Assembly (NCBI GenBank): GCA_022419385.1
Contig: JAJUBI010000006.1
Coordinates: 4,464,001-4,528,000, forward strand
Origin: Paraconiothyrium sp. Pb-2020
Lineage: Eukaryota > Ascomycota > Dothideomycetes > Pleosporales > Didymosphaeriaceae
Direction of reading: 5' to 3'
DNA length: 64,000 bases
Of this stretch, positions 44,830 through 56,278 are shown in pieces. Below the pieces are notes generated by a model, which had not been told where the DNA came from, did no database searches, and was given only the letters and a program-made list of their open reading frames with translations. Both the position numbers and the translations under genes were made by a program. Each line of letters starts with the position of its first letter. Positions within the stretch are counted from its first letter, which is position 1.

Positions 44830-45945
44830 CAGACGAAAGAGTATCCTCGTCCATTCACCGTTCGCGGAGCTCCAGGAGTGGACATGCAGAGCCTCTTGAT
44901 CCATGTAGAGTTCCACTTTAATACCCGAATAGTCAGATTGAAGTATGGAGATCGCCTTGTCATCCTTGTGCCATGGTTGGGACCGAGCGATCAAGAAAGT
45001 CTCGTCAATGCCTGTCAGAAACGCATTCCTAGACCTGGAGAGATTGAATGTCTGGCCGTCCTTTATCCGTCACTCGCCTGACCAGAAGTCGAATGTAGAG
45101 CCTTGGGCGTTGCTTTTCATATCTCCGGTTGGTACATTGACTACATCCATTGCAAATCTAAGTTCGGAAGATGGCAGCCGCAGTTTGTGCTACGCCACCG
45201 TTCTAGTGGTCTCCGCGGCGAAGCCATCAAGATTCCAAAATACTTGTTAGCTCACACTGACAGGTGACGAATCTCTGACAGGTGTCAAGCCTATGACGAT
45301 ATTCCATTGATGTGGTGTAACTGTGTGTGTTATGCACGCGCCCGGTGTGCCCCGAAAACCGTTCCAGCCTCTATCGAAGACAACAAACGTGATCGAGTTG
45401 GATGAGTGGGATGCTATGTCCATGGTACGACGGCCCCAGCCCTTTTCGCCGCCGTTGAACGTTGTTGTTCCTCCGTTTCCGTTGGCAGAGGTCTCGTACC
45501 GAATACCATCAATATAAAAGCTGGCACCGCTGATTATACCTGCGTATCGTCCTGATTTGCCACGGTCAGCACCGTAAGATAAAGCTGGGTAGGAAGGCAA
45601 ACCTATAATACCATTCAAAAACGGATTTCCCTTGTAGGTCAGATATGAATCTGCGTTATCAAAGCCCAAAACGATTTCCCTTTCAATCCCATGCGTATCA
45701 TTCATCCACAAAGTGGCTAAGGCTCCACCGTGAGTGGTGAAAGCCAGCCGTATGCCTTCTGATGCTATCTCATATTTCCCCTCCCGGTTCGTTGGAAATA
45801 AGACCGTTTTGGCAGCGAATGGGCTTCTGCAAGACAATCAGTCGACGTTCAAGATACCATGAATACACTGTGCCTACCCTCCAGTTAACACTGATTTAGT
45901 GGCAGCCCAAATCATGGCAATGATCTTCATCCATGTTAACTCCAT
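44830..45945 (-). pseudogene. Aldose 1-epimerase (mutarotase) with three stops, 3' truncated
   Basis: Exon 1 is 45945-45878 (MELTWMKIIAMIWAATKSVL, possibly a signal peptide) and exon 2 starts at 45826 (SPFAAKTVLFPTNREGKYEI). It carries galactose-mutarotase features: FTTHGGALATLWMNDTHG, IVLGFDNADSYLTYKGNPFL, and GIIGLPSYPALSYGADRG. The frame meets TAA at 45249-45247, then continues (VFWNLDGFAAETTRT), TAG at 45192-45190, continues (KLRLPSSELRFAMDVVNVPT), TGA at 45072-45070, and continues (TFNLSRSRNAFLTGIDETFL, SGIKVELYMDQEALHVHSWS). It is lost near 44830, where the convergent FSH1 remnant ends. Clearly a pseudogene; all three stops are in one frame. Confidence 0.82.
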
Positions 45946-46238
45946 CCTCGGGTATGCGAATTGGAACGTGTCAGAGGCTTGTTTAAGAGAAAAAGTCACA
46001 TATTCAAAATTGTTGCGGTTTGCGCATGCGCCGCGGGGCCTGAACACTGCCGGGGCCGGCGGCTTTACTCGACGGCGGCTTCGAACGAGCGGACCAATCA
46101 ACGCTCCGGCCGAAGCCGCCAATCCCGGCGGACAAATACAGTGTCTCTCGGTTTCAAAGGTTCACTTCGCTAGAGCGTACGTGGGTATGACTGAGAGATG
46201 CCTCTCAATGCATAATGTGTTTGTTAATAGTATCTACT

Positions 46239-47983
46239 CTACCACCCTGGAACCGGATTTAGACGCATGTAAACGCCCGCTCTTGACATCATCGCTGGGG
46301 CTCGCTCGACTACGCCAGCAGTGTTTCGATTTGTGAGTTCCGCCTCAAATCTACCAAAAAATGCCGCAACGAGACAGGCCAACTCTGCTGTTTCCCACCA
46401 CTGCCCAATGCAGTTTTTAGGTCCAGCCGAGAAAGTCAGCAAGGCATAGTTGCTCAATGCTCCGCCAGATCCTGCCCGGCCCTGGCCCATCCAACGCTCA
46501 GGATTGAAAAGATGCGCATCGTTTCCCCACAGGTCTTTGTCGTGATTAATAGCGTCTGCACAGTAAGCGATTGTTGTGCCTTTAGGGATACACGTGTCCA
46601 GAAGTGTTGTTTTGCGGACGGCAACACGCAACGCAAACGGCAGCGGTGGATAGAAGCGCAGTGTCTCGCTGCATACTGCATTGAGATAGGGAAGAGTCTC
46701 GATTGTAGACGCATCGACGTTCTCTAAGCCTTTAGGCTATTGCGTGCGTATCTCTTCGCGTAGTCGAGCTTGCATCTTAGGGCGTTGGCCGAGTTCGAGG
46801 CAGACCCAGTCGAATGTAATGGCCGTAGAAAGATGTCCAACGACAAGCGACGTCATCACATGATGGACCAAATTGTCCGAAGAGAACATGCCGCTCCGAA
46901 GTGCAACGGCGATGATGTCCTTTCCCGCGGTACCTTCGTCCGTCTCTTGACATGCCAACTTTTCTTTACGAGCTTCAATAATGTTAATTGCCCGTGCTCG
47001 AACGGCAGAGAAAGCACGCTTCAGAGCCATGTTGCGTTGCTCAGGTATATATCTAAGGACTTCAACTGGGATGTAATTCATCAATAAGCCAATCCAGGGA
47101 AATATAGGATTGGACCGAGACATGAACTTTCGGTACACCTCGGTAAGACCACGGTGCTCACCGTGTGGATTGCCCAGGGAGTTGAATTCGTAGCCCGTTC
47201 CAGCTAAGCCGATTATGTCCAGTGCCACCCGGATACTCCAATCGGTGAGGAAAACTGCATGGTCTTGATCATCCGATTGTCTGATCTCGTCCTCAATGCC
47301 GTGGATCATTTTAGTCGTTTGTTGCCAAAAGGTAGGTGTCAGTGTCTTGATGTGTATGGGGCTAAAGGCAGGCATCAGGTATTTGCGCTGGGCCTGGGCC
47401 AATGTCATCATACTGGTCAAACAGACGATCTTCGAGATTTTGACATACTTTGTGATCCTCTCCATTAGCAAACTGCATGCCCTTACCAGTCACCCTTTCA
47501 GCCGCGAATTTCATGAACGCTGGGTGATCATAGTCGTCCACTTTGTGCACCAAAACCTCTGCCAATGCTTTGGGACTAGTCACCAGGATCCTTTCCTGGT
47601 TGAATGCTGCGTAGTATCTCACTAAGCCACTGTTTGGAACTGATTCGAATATTTTACGAGTGACAGTCCACTGTGGCTCCCGAAAAAAGCCTCTTTCGTT
47701 GCCGGTAAAGGGGTGACGGGACTTCGATGCGTCGTCAGAACTACAATCGCAAAATACCAGTGCAATGATGACGTACCGATGGCGTTGGTAAATTTTTGAA
47801 AGGTGTGAAGAATCTCGGGTAGAGTAGCAAACAATAGAGAGCATACGAGCACAAAGCGCTAATCGCACATTGAAGTACGGTCCATTGCCACCGCGGAGTC
47901 TCGTGTCCAGCTAATTTTCGCAGAATGACGAATCCAGTATTCGCGAGCCAAAGCAGCACACTGGAAACTATGAGATAGGTCAT
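46239..47983 (-). pseudogene. Cytochrome P450 monooxygenase with in-frame TAG
   Basis: Three exons: 47983-47777, 47721-47449 and 47387-46239 (543 codons counting the stop). The N-terminal anchor is MTYLIVSSVLLWLANTGFVI, followed by a Pro-rich hinge (FKNLPTP). QWTVTRKIFESVPNSGLVRY follows, then ITKYVKISK-region exon sequence (RKYLMPAFSPIHIKTLTP). The I-helix region is MTSLVVGHLSTAITFDWV; the ExxR region is SETLR, then FNPERWMG. The heme motif is FSAGPKNCIGQ with its cysteine ligand. TAG at 46739-46737 (codon 377, after EEIRTQ) precedes the ExxR region; the same frame runs on. It belongs to a fungal secondary-metabolism-type P450. The exon 1/2 acceptor is a choice (an alternative acceptor exists). 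Nonsense allele or error. Confidence 0.82.
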
Positions 47984-48336
47984 GTTGCCGTCGTTTTCAA
48001 TATTGTCTGTACAAATGATTTGTAGTTTCTGTACAAAATGCAGATGGTAGATACACATTTGAGCGTTCTCACCAGTGACATGCTCAGTGATGCTCGGCTC
48101 GGTGGCTTTCATCTCGGACCATTTCAGATCCGCCGGTCCACCTCAGCCCGACGGCCAGATTTGCCAGCCGGCGAGTTCTTCAAATGCACGCCACATCGAC
48201 CGACTAACATGTGTTACACGAGATTCTTTTTGCTGTTTTATTATCGCGAGGCACAGCACATTGCCTTTCCGATTATCTGCACAAGCCATTCTCAAATTTC
48301 CTGTCATTCAGCGCTCGGCCTCCAATAACGACTAAG
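47984..48336. other. Divergent promoter region
   Basis: About 350 bases between the divergent P450 and enoyl-reductase-like genes, likely a shared promoter. No further element recognised. Confidence 0.4.
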
Positions 48337-49463
48337 ATGGGCTCTCTACCAGCAGAACTTCAAATGGCCATAATTGGCACTCAGGACGGTAATCTAAGCA
48401 TCACAAGCGATGTTACCGTTCCCAATTTGGAAGACGACATGATCCTTGTTCGCAATTCAGTTATGGGCCTCAATCCTGTGGATACGAAGATGACTGGCAA
48501 TCTTTGTACTGCTGGAGCCGTAGCCGGCATGGATTTTGCTGGCGTTGTCTTGGCTATTGGCTCGAACGTCAAAACCGCAAGAGATATTACTATTGGAGAT
48601 CGGGTTTGCGGCGCTGTCCAAGGAATCCACGCGTTGACACCAGCAGTAGGCGCCTTCGCACAGGTGGTCGGAGCTACCGACGTAGTAACGTTGAAGGTTC
48701 CGCCTAGCATGACTCTGGAGAATGCAGCTTCGTTGGGGAGCGGAGTAGGAACCATTGGATTGGCTCTTTATCGATCACTAGAAATTCCTGGAACACCGTT
48801 GAAGCCAGCTGAGGTTCCAAGGTTTGTGTTAGTTTACAGAGGAAGTACTGCTACCGGCACGCTCGGATTGCAAATTCTTAAGCTGTAAGACTCCAGAGGC
48901 GGGCTATGATGCAGTCCCGTTAACAAGAAGGCTCAAGGTCCGGTATGAGGCCGATCACCACATGTTCACCAAAGAACTTCAATCTTGCCAGGTCCTACGG
49001 AGCAGAAGCTGTTTTCGACTACCGATCAGCTTCAGCAATCGAGGATATCAAGAATTACACCAAGAACTCTCTCAAATATGTACTTGACTGCATTTCTGAA
49101 CCAGAAACGATGCGATTCTGCTACAAAGCCATCGGTCGGGCGGGAGGTAAATATACGGCATTAGAACCATTCGCTCAGTCTGTACACACGAGGCCTACTG
49201 TCCAGCCTGATTGGGTGCTGGGCCCGACTCTACTTGGCAAGCCCATTGGATGGAGTCCTCCTTTTGAGAGACAAGCCAATCCGAAGATGCGAGAGTTCAC
49301 ACGCGACTGGTTTAGGACAGTTCAATATCTACTAGATGAAGAGATACTACGTCCCCACCCGGTGCGCATATTGAAAGGCGGGTTCGAGGGGGCATTGGAA
49401 GGTCTTGATTTCCTGCGAGAGAAGAAGGAATCAGGTCAGAAATTGGTCTGTAGAATTCTTTGA
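48337..49463 (+). CDS. Trans-enoyl-reductase-like zinc-type dehydrogenase
   Basis: Two exons, 48337-48884 and 48938-49463, 357 residues, phase consistent. Medium-chain reductase fold: GroES-like N-terminus (MGLNPVDTKMTGNLCTAGAV, then AGMDFAGVVLAIGSNVKTA), cofactor Rossmann region (RGSTATGTLGLQILKL, an Ala/Thr variant of the G-x-A/G-x-x-G pattern) and SYGAEAVFDYRSASAIEDIK. The last part (EILRPHPVRILKGGFEGALE) is the typical end. Members such as LovC, ApdC and TenC act with polyketide or PKS-NRPS synthases as trans enoyl reductases. No catalytic zinc-ligand set is visible, which is normal for these. No PKS is present in the window, so the partner is distant, lost, or the enzyme has another job. 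Divergent from the P450. Looks intact. Confidence 0.85.
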
Positions 49464-49519
49464 TCTACAACGATTGATAGATCCTGAAGATGTAAATTAC
49501 ATCCAACCAAGTAACTAAT

Positions 49520-52500
49520 CTATGTCTGTAGTAGGTCTTGCAGATGAACGAGCTCTGGATACCGCCCCCCTCTTGCCATCAGCTCTCTGTGAGTACCCTT
49601 CTCAATCACACGCCCGCTTTCCAAAACGAATATGACGTCTGCTCGCTGAATGCTAGATAGTCTGTGGGCAACAGCAATAGTCGTACGACCCTGGGAAGCT
49701 ACATCAAGTGCAGCCTGGACGACTTGTTCCGATTCAGAATCCAATGCGCTTGTACTTTTGTCAAGGAGAAGTATTTTTGGATTCCGAATGAGCGCCCGGG
49801 CGATGCAGACTCTTTGTTTTTGTCCACCAGAGAGCATGGATCCCTTCACTCCAACATCTGCGGGGTGTTAGCCAGCACCTTTTGCTTGGTAAGACGTCAG
49901 GGAAGTAGCTTACCTGTGTTGAAGCCATCTGAAAGTGACTCAATGAACTCGAGAATGTTCGCGTCTTTGCATGCTTGCATGATGTCCTCGTCTGAGACGG
50001 CCTCCTCATCTTTCGTGCCCATCATGATGTTGTCTCGAACGGTCCCTTGATACAACATCGGCTCCTGTGCCACTAATGCAAAGTGCTGGCGATATGCAGC
50101 GACATTGAGCGTGGACACATCAATTCCATCCAGATAAATGGCGCCACTTGTCGGGTCGTAGAATCTTTCAAGGAGCGAAATGGCTGTGGACTTCCCCGAT
50201 CCAGATGCTCCGACAAGGGCTGCGTATTGCCCAGATTTGATGTGAATATCAAGGCCCCGAAGAGCGAGTTGCGACCGAACTGGATACTCAAAATGGACGT
50301 CGCGGAATTCGACGTCGCCTTTAGTGCTCTTCATATATTGCCCTTCCATCGAAGAGCTGTCAATGATCGGCCTGCGATCAAGTAAGGTCTTCATATCAGT
50401 AGCAGCTTGCTTGCCCTTGCCTAAATCAGGCGCAAAGCTAAAGATAATTCCGGCGGACTGTGCACCAAACACCGTGACGGAAAAGCACACGAAAAATTGA
50501 AATATTGAGTATTCGTGTTGAGCAATGAGTTGGCCGCCATACCAGAAGGCAAGAGCGTTGACCGCAAATCCGAGGCTTTGAGATGCCGCATAGAGTGCGC
50601 TGGACCGCAAGACTGATTTGAGGGAGCGTATACCTTGCTCATGCAACTGTTGGCGATAATTGCGAAGAACGTCATTCTCTATCGTCAAAGATGCCACGCT
50701 GCGAATGGCGGAAATATTTTCGCATGCATACGATGCCGATGCTTCGTAGAATTGCTTTGATAGAGCCTGAAATCGAGCCAACACCCAGACACGGAAGAAA
50801 CCGCACCCAAGTACAACTGGCACTGTAGAGATGCATACCAAAGCCAGCTTCCATCCAATCGCCAATGCGATTATAAAGCCGGCAAAAAGAGTGACTATAG
50901 CGGAGAGAATCGTACTGAGCGTGGAACCGGAGATTCCAGCCAAATTCTATTTAGGAATGTTAGTGAGTGTTGACACTGACGAGATTGAGCAGCAGCAGGG
51001 CATACATTGGCTGTGATACTAAGAAAAGACGTCAAAGCGCCTGGTGAATTCTCAGGTCTATCAAAGAATGCGGCATCTTGTCGTAATATCGCTCGAAAAC
51101 AAGCATTTCGGGCTCTGCGAATCAATCTTTCGCTGCACCATGCTACGGCATATGCCTGTACTAAGTACGCGAAGAGCTGGACGATAGCAAGTAGGAAAAA
51201 CATCCACGACCAGAAGGTGACCTGAGACTTTCCGTTATCGTCCTGCGGTAGAGCGAGGGAAGCTATGGATTTGGCAAAAAGGACTGATTGAGCAGGGATT
51301 GCACCGCCCGTTGCAACTGCACAGAGTATGCCGACGAGACCATAGGGCCAGTCCGGTATGTTGAATGATGCCACGGTAGCAACCAGGTGCCAGAGTGGAT
51401 ATTGCGGCGCTTTTGTTTCTGTGACGCTGGTGAGAGATGCTTGTTCGGTGGGTGAAGCTCTCTTTTCCTCTGTGGCGCTCCCACTCAATCGCACCTCTCC
51501 ACTTCGATTTGAGGGATCAGAGACCGAAAACAAATCAGAGCTTGTTGACGTGTTGTGATCTACAATTCCCTGGGATTCGACAAGGGTATGATAGACTCCC
51601 TTTGCTTCGAGCAGTTCATTATGGGTGCCTTGCTCGACAACCTTTCCATGAGACATGACAATGATGTTATGGGCATGCTTGACAGTGCTCAACCGGTGCG
51701 CAATGACAATCGTGGTCCGACCGCGAGATGCACGCTCTAATGCAGCTTGAACTATACCTTCGCTTTTTGTGTCCAAATCAGAGGTCGCCTCGTCTAGCAC
51801 TAGTACTTTTGGGTCTCCGATGATTGCTCGTGCTATAGCTATCCGCTGTTTTTGACCGCCTGATAGTAGAAGCCCGCGCATGCCGACATTGGTTTGATAT
51901 CCTTGGCTAAGATCACAGATAAAGTCATGGGCATGGGCCGTTTTGGCCGCTTCCGTGATAAGCGTCAAAACCTGTTTGTCATCGTCTGGTAAGTGCTCGT
52001 ACCCAGTACCGATGAGACCATGTCGGATATTGTGTGCGACTGTCGTGGCAAATAGTACTGGCTCTTGGGAAACAATGCCCACTTGCTGGCGAAGCCATTG
52101 TAGATTGAGCTCCTCGACTTTGACTCCATCGAGCAGAATCTCGCCTTCCAATGGCTCGTAGAAGCGCTCAAGAAGACCCACTAAAGAGCTTTTCCCACAC
52201 CCCGATACTCCTACGATCGCTGTTGTTTCGTTAGGTCGTGCGTCAAAGCTCACCGAGTCCAGAGTAATTACATCTGGCCTCAAGGGATAGATGAGCTTTA
52301 CTTGATGAAATACAACCGTGCCTTTGAACGCGGAGTGATCGATTCTAATTCCTTTCTTGTCGGTGGGGTCAAGTGGATAAGGACGGTCGATTGTCGAGTA
52401 CATTTTTGAGGCCGCTGCGATCGCGGTCGCGAATGCTTGCATATTCGGCGCCACATTGCCTAATGCAAATGCGCCCATGATAATGGCGAGTAAGATTGTG

Positions 52501-53584
52501 AGAACATCACTCAGAGCGCAATCTCCACTTGCAACATATCCACTGCCCAGCCAAAATGCCAGTGCGTAAGATAGATAGATGTAACACATCATGAAACCGA
52601 CCGTAGCGGTGGTCGTCGCTTTGGCTCGGAATGCAGGAGTCTCAGCATCGGCCAAGTGTTTGTCGTACGATTTGACAAGCCTGTCCTGCGTACCGGCTGC
52701 AATGGTATTTCTGATCGAGCTTACGGTCTCTTCGACAAGCGATCCACCCTTGGCGTAAGACGCGAGAGAGAGGCTTGACCATCTGATAGACAGACGGCCT
52801 AGTACTCCGCCCGTAAGGACAATAGCCACGATAGTCGAAGTCAGGATAAGCGCCAGTTTCCAATAGCGAATGTAGGAGATGATGTAGGCTGTGATGAAGG
52901 TTGCGATGCCTTGAAGGGTTAACGCCAGCTTTCCTGAAATTCCTTCTTGGAATAGATTGGTATCTGCCGTGATTCGAGTTGTCTACAGATGTTTCAGTGT
53001 TCCATACAACCCGTGGAATTGGATGTTCGACTTACAATTTCGCCAGCTCCGAGAAGATCAAAATAAGCCATATTTTGTCGGAGAAGACCTGCAAGATAGT
53101 TTGCTCGGACTTTGCTGGCGATTTGTTCGCCGACATAGTTGAAACCGACCGTGGCAATGTAAATCGTGGCAAATTGGCCAATAGCAAGGTAGACAAAATA
53201 CAGCGTCAGACGATTTACCTCATGCATGAAGTATGAGCCCGAGACAGTGCCTAAAACGAATCCTTGGAACTTCCCACATTTTCAGTACGTCAGCATGAAC
53301 TTTCGCTGTGGAATCAGCGAGGGTGCGAGACTTACGGTACCGGCGAGGGAGCCATAAATGATAGTCATCAAAGGCAAACTCGCACCTGCGGCAATAGCAC
53401 TGAACCCACTGACAGCAAGAAAGCAGATGTCATGATTCGTTGCATAGCGAAAAAGACTTTGGTACTTGACGACTGTTCGTGTGCTATCGACCTGACGGGA
53501 GAGGATAGCCGCTGCGTCTTTAGACAGATGAGTGTAGGCCTGGTTGCCGGAGGGAGTCTCAACATCGTGACTTTCGGCTGTCAT
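49520..53584 (-). CDS. ABCB-type multidrug exporter with degenerate second Walker B
   Basis: Five exons: 53584-53336, 53269-53036, 52982-51006, 50946-49914 and 49857-49520, 1276 residues in TMD-NBD-TMD-NBD order, plasma-membrane efflux pump of the P-glycoprotein class. NBD1 has GVSGCGKSSLVGLLERFYEP, LSGGQKQRIAIARA and Walker B VLVLDEATSDLD. NBD2 has GASGSGKSTAISLLERFYDP and LSGGQKQRVCIARA. Its Walker B reads ILLLDKSTSALD, so the catalytic Glu after the Asp is Lys (AAA for GAA). The exon 1/2 join uses the acceptor before TTCCAAGGATTC. No frame break was seen. It lies beside the enoyl-reductase-like and P450 genes and could export their product. NBD2 is probably impaired for hydrolysis; NBD1 appears competent. 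Confidence 0.88.
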
Positions 53585-54640
53585 GACTGCCAGTTCAGCG
53601 ATTTGGGTGAGAGAGCGTAGCAATTTGATATGAGAGTAGCGAGGTGCTCCTAAACCGCCAACGCGAGTGGTACCATAACACCGACTGGGCTGCTGCCTAG
53701 CTCACGCGAACAACAAGCCAGACATACCCATATGAGCTGCGTCTCCTAACCACGCCGCATATGCCCTGCTGTGGAGTTACTCAATAACCGGATCAGCTAC
53801 TCAGAAGCGATCTAATCAAAAGAGGCAACAGATTGTTAAAGTGGGGCAAGGAGAAGATATACTTCAGACAGTCGTGAGCTCGGCTCAAGTCAAACATCCT
53901 CCATCGCGTTTCACGGTTCTTTGCAAAGCAGCTCATGAGAGTCGCCACATGACAGTCGTCGAATTCCTCATCAGACTGTCGGTGATAGCCACCACTATCC
54001 TGACTTGCTTACTTGAACCAAGTAAGTCATCGGTGATTAAACCGCATCATTCGCCTCGTGTCAGCTTGGCGGCTTGGAAGCTTGGAAGCTTGGCATCTTG
54101 GAAACTGTGGAAGGAAGCTGGAATGAGTATTATTTTATTCGAGCTGTCAGAGGGGGCTTGTAATCTGGCAGCGCTTTCATACAGGGTGTTGGCACGTCCG
54201 ACGCTACTCCTAAGGGCTGAGATTCTCACTTGAACCTTGAGAGGAAAAATTACAGCCCTCTACTGTACCGCGGGGAGGGAGTAATTCGACAGGCTGTTGG
54301 TACGACGTTCTTCCTGGAGCACCTTGGAAGCTATAGGAAACATATATGGATTACAAGAGCTGCCCATTATATACTAAGTTTAATATACTATTAGCAACTA
54401 GAAGCTACTAGAAATTAGGAATTGACTTATCTATTTTATCGAAAATATCAATGGCCTTGAGATACTTCTAACCTTCGGTGAAGTATTAAAATTACGGTTG
54501 CTTGGCAAACCAAACGCGCACCGCGTCAAAGCTCCAAGCTCCAAGCTTCCGTTCGAACTTGCACCCCACATTCTCTCACAACCTCCCAATCCCACAGACA
54601 CCCCCTACCTCCCTTCCCTTCCTCCCCCGTCCAGGCCGCA
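53585..54640. other. Intergenic region with short iterated CTTGGAAG motifs
   Basis: About 1.06 kb. At 54063-54107 the units GGCTTGGAAGCTTGGAAGCT and CTTGGCATCTTGGAAACTG form an imperfect 8-11 bp tandem array. A strongly AT-rich patch at 54350-54480 follows. No gene supported; the last 80 bases are the CT/CC-rich leader of the WD40 gene. Confidence 0.5.
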
Positions 54641-55675
54641 ATGGCGCCGACCCAACGCGGGCGCTCCCTCGCAAAAGATGCGTTCCCGCCCATGTTCCGC
54701 AAGCTCAAAACGTCGACCTACACCGACAACATGCGCCCGGGCGCCTCGTCCTCACACTACATCCGCACACTCTCCTGGAACTCAACAGGCGGCTTCATAG
54801 CAACCGGATCCGCCGACCGAACACTACGAATCTGGAATCCCGAGCGTCCAAACGTCAAGAACTCCACCGAATTGCGCACGCCTGTGCCCGCAGGCCACAA
54901 ACCGTCTCCGCAGATCGTCCTCGAAAGAGTAGCCTTCCACCCAATCAACGAAAACGAGCTCGCGAGCTGCAGCACCGACGGCATGGTGCGCCTCTGGGAC
55001 ATACGCTCGCGCTCGCTCACCGCCGAGCTGCGCGTTGCCCCCGCCTACACGCGCCAGAAAGACGAGAAAGACGAGAGTCCCTTCACGCTCGCGTGGCACC
55101 CGGACGGCTCCGCCTTGGTCGCGGGCCGCAAGGATAACCGCCTGTGTGTCATCGACCGCGCGGGCATGCGTGTCTCGTACGAACATCGCGAACCACTACA
55201 AACAAACCAATGCGTCTTCGACTGGACGGGCGAACACCTCTACGCTACGAACGGAGACGGATATATCAAGATACTGCGGTACCCAGACTTCTCCACCGCG
55301 CTGTCGCTCAACGCACATACAGCATCGTGCTACGCCGTTGCCTACTCGCCGAGCGGGGAGTACGTCGCTGCGGGCGGCGGCGATGCGCTGGTTAGCTTGT
55401 GGGACACGCCGGAGTGGATTTGCGTGCGGACGCTCGACTTGACGAATAGTGCGGTTAAGAGCATCGACTTCAGCTTCGATGGGAGCTACATCGCGGCGGG
55501 TGCGGAGGATAGGGAGGAGAAGAAATTAAACATTGCCCATGTGGAGAGTGGCGAGACGGTCATTAGCTTGGATCTGATGGCGCCTGCGCTGCAGGTTGCG
55601 TGGCATCCCAGTCGGTATGTGCTTGCGTATTCGGCGGACGCGCAGGGGTTGAAGATTGTCGGTGGGATGAGCTAG
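54641..55675 (+). CDS. THO complex subunit 3-like WD40 protein
   Basis: Single-exon 344-residue WD-repeat protein. It begins MAPTQRGRSLAKDAFPPMFR and carries repeats marked by IRTLSWNSTGGFIATGSADR, DGMVRLWDIRSRSLTAELRV, SPFTLAWHPDGSALVAGRKD, YAVAYSPSGEYVAAGGGDAL and SIDFSFDGSYIAAGAED, ending LAYSADAQGLKIVGGMS. Length, a basic N-terminus, and repeat spacing match THO3/Tex-type THO complex subunits, which act in transcription-coupled mRNA export in the nucleus. THO3 is the best guess; other single-domain WD40 proteins cannot be excluded by eye. The gene is intact. Confidence 0.8.
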   Translation: MAPTQRGRSLAKDAFPPMFRKLKTSTYTDNMRPGASSSHYIRTLSWNSTGGFIATGSADRTLRIWNPERPNVKNSTELRTPVPAGHKPSPQIVLERVAFHPINENELASCSTDGMVRLWDIRSRSLTAELRVAPAYTRQKDEKDESPFTLAWHPDGSALVAGRKDNRLCVIDRAGMRVSYEHREPLQTNQCVFDWTGEHLYATNGDGYIKILRYPDFSTALSLNAHTASCYAVAYSPSGEYVAAGGGDALVSLWDTPEWICVRTLDLTNSAVKSIDFSFDGSYIAAGAEDREEKKLNIAHVESGETVISLDLMAPALQVAWHPSRYVLAYSADAQGLKIVGGMS

Positions 55676-56278
55676 GTGGTGGACACTGCGGAAAAGGTAC
55701 TGTGGATGGAATATGCGCGGCGTTTTTGGGAGTTGTATACGAATAGACGGGCATGATACCCCTTTGCTTTGTAAAATCTTGAATGCATACTCCGAAGAGA
55801 TAACTTTGTTATCCTGGGAAACCCTCACGATGAGTGCCTTCACGTCATAGTATTTGACTCTCGTTGATTCCCGGAATGATGGACATACGAGAAATTAACC
55901 ATTGTCAATGCACAACTAGATAAGAAAGGCACGTTCTTGTCCAGCATAGTCAGAATCCGTCAACGGCGATCTTCGTACAACACCACCATAGCTAACCATC
56001 GGCACGGCTCGTATGGCTCTCCCACTTACGTCAATCAAGCGTCTTCTCGACCAAGGTCTTGCTATACACCTAACACCTTCGACCAAGGATCCTTGTCATC
56101 GCCTTCGTCGCTAAAGGCAGACTCATCGTCGTGCCCTTACATTGCCTTCCGGAGATCCTTTGGCGGTTCTTCATTGAAGAAATAGTACCGGCACATTTTG
56201 AAGCACTTTTCACTGTACTGTAACGTACCCTGACAGTGGTTGTCGCAGAATTCTTTCTCTATCTCTTGTCAGCCAGGT
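55676..56278. other. Convergent intergenic region
   Basis: About 600 bases between the converging WD40 and secreted Ser/Thr-rich genes; a + strand frame at 55937-56185 is low complexity and unsupported. Confidence 0.4.

Noticed and set aside
54502..55137. Plus-strand 211-residue Arg-rich frame
   Set aside because: Frame-shifted shadow of the WD40 gene, Arg/His/Pro-biased.
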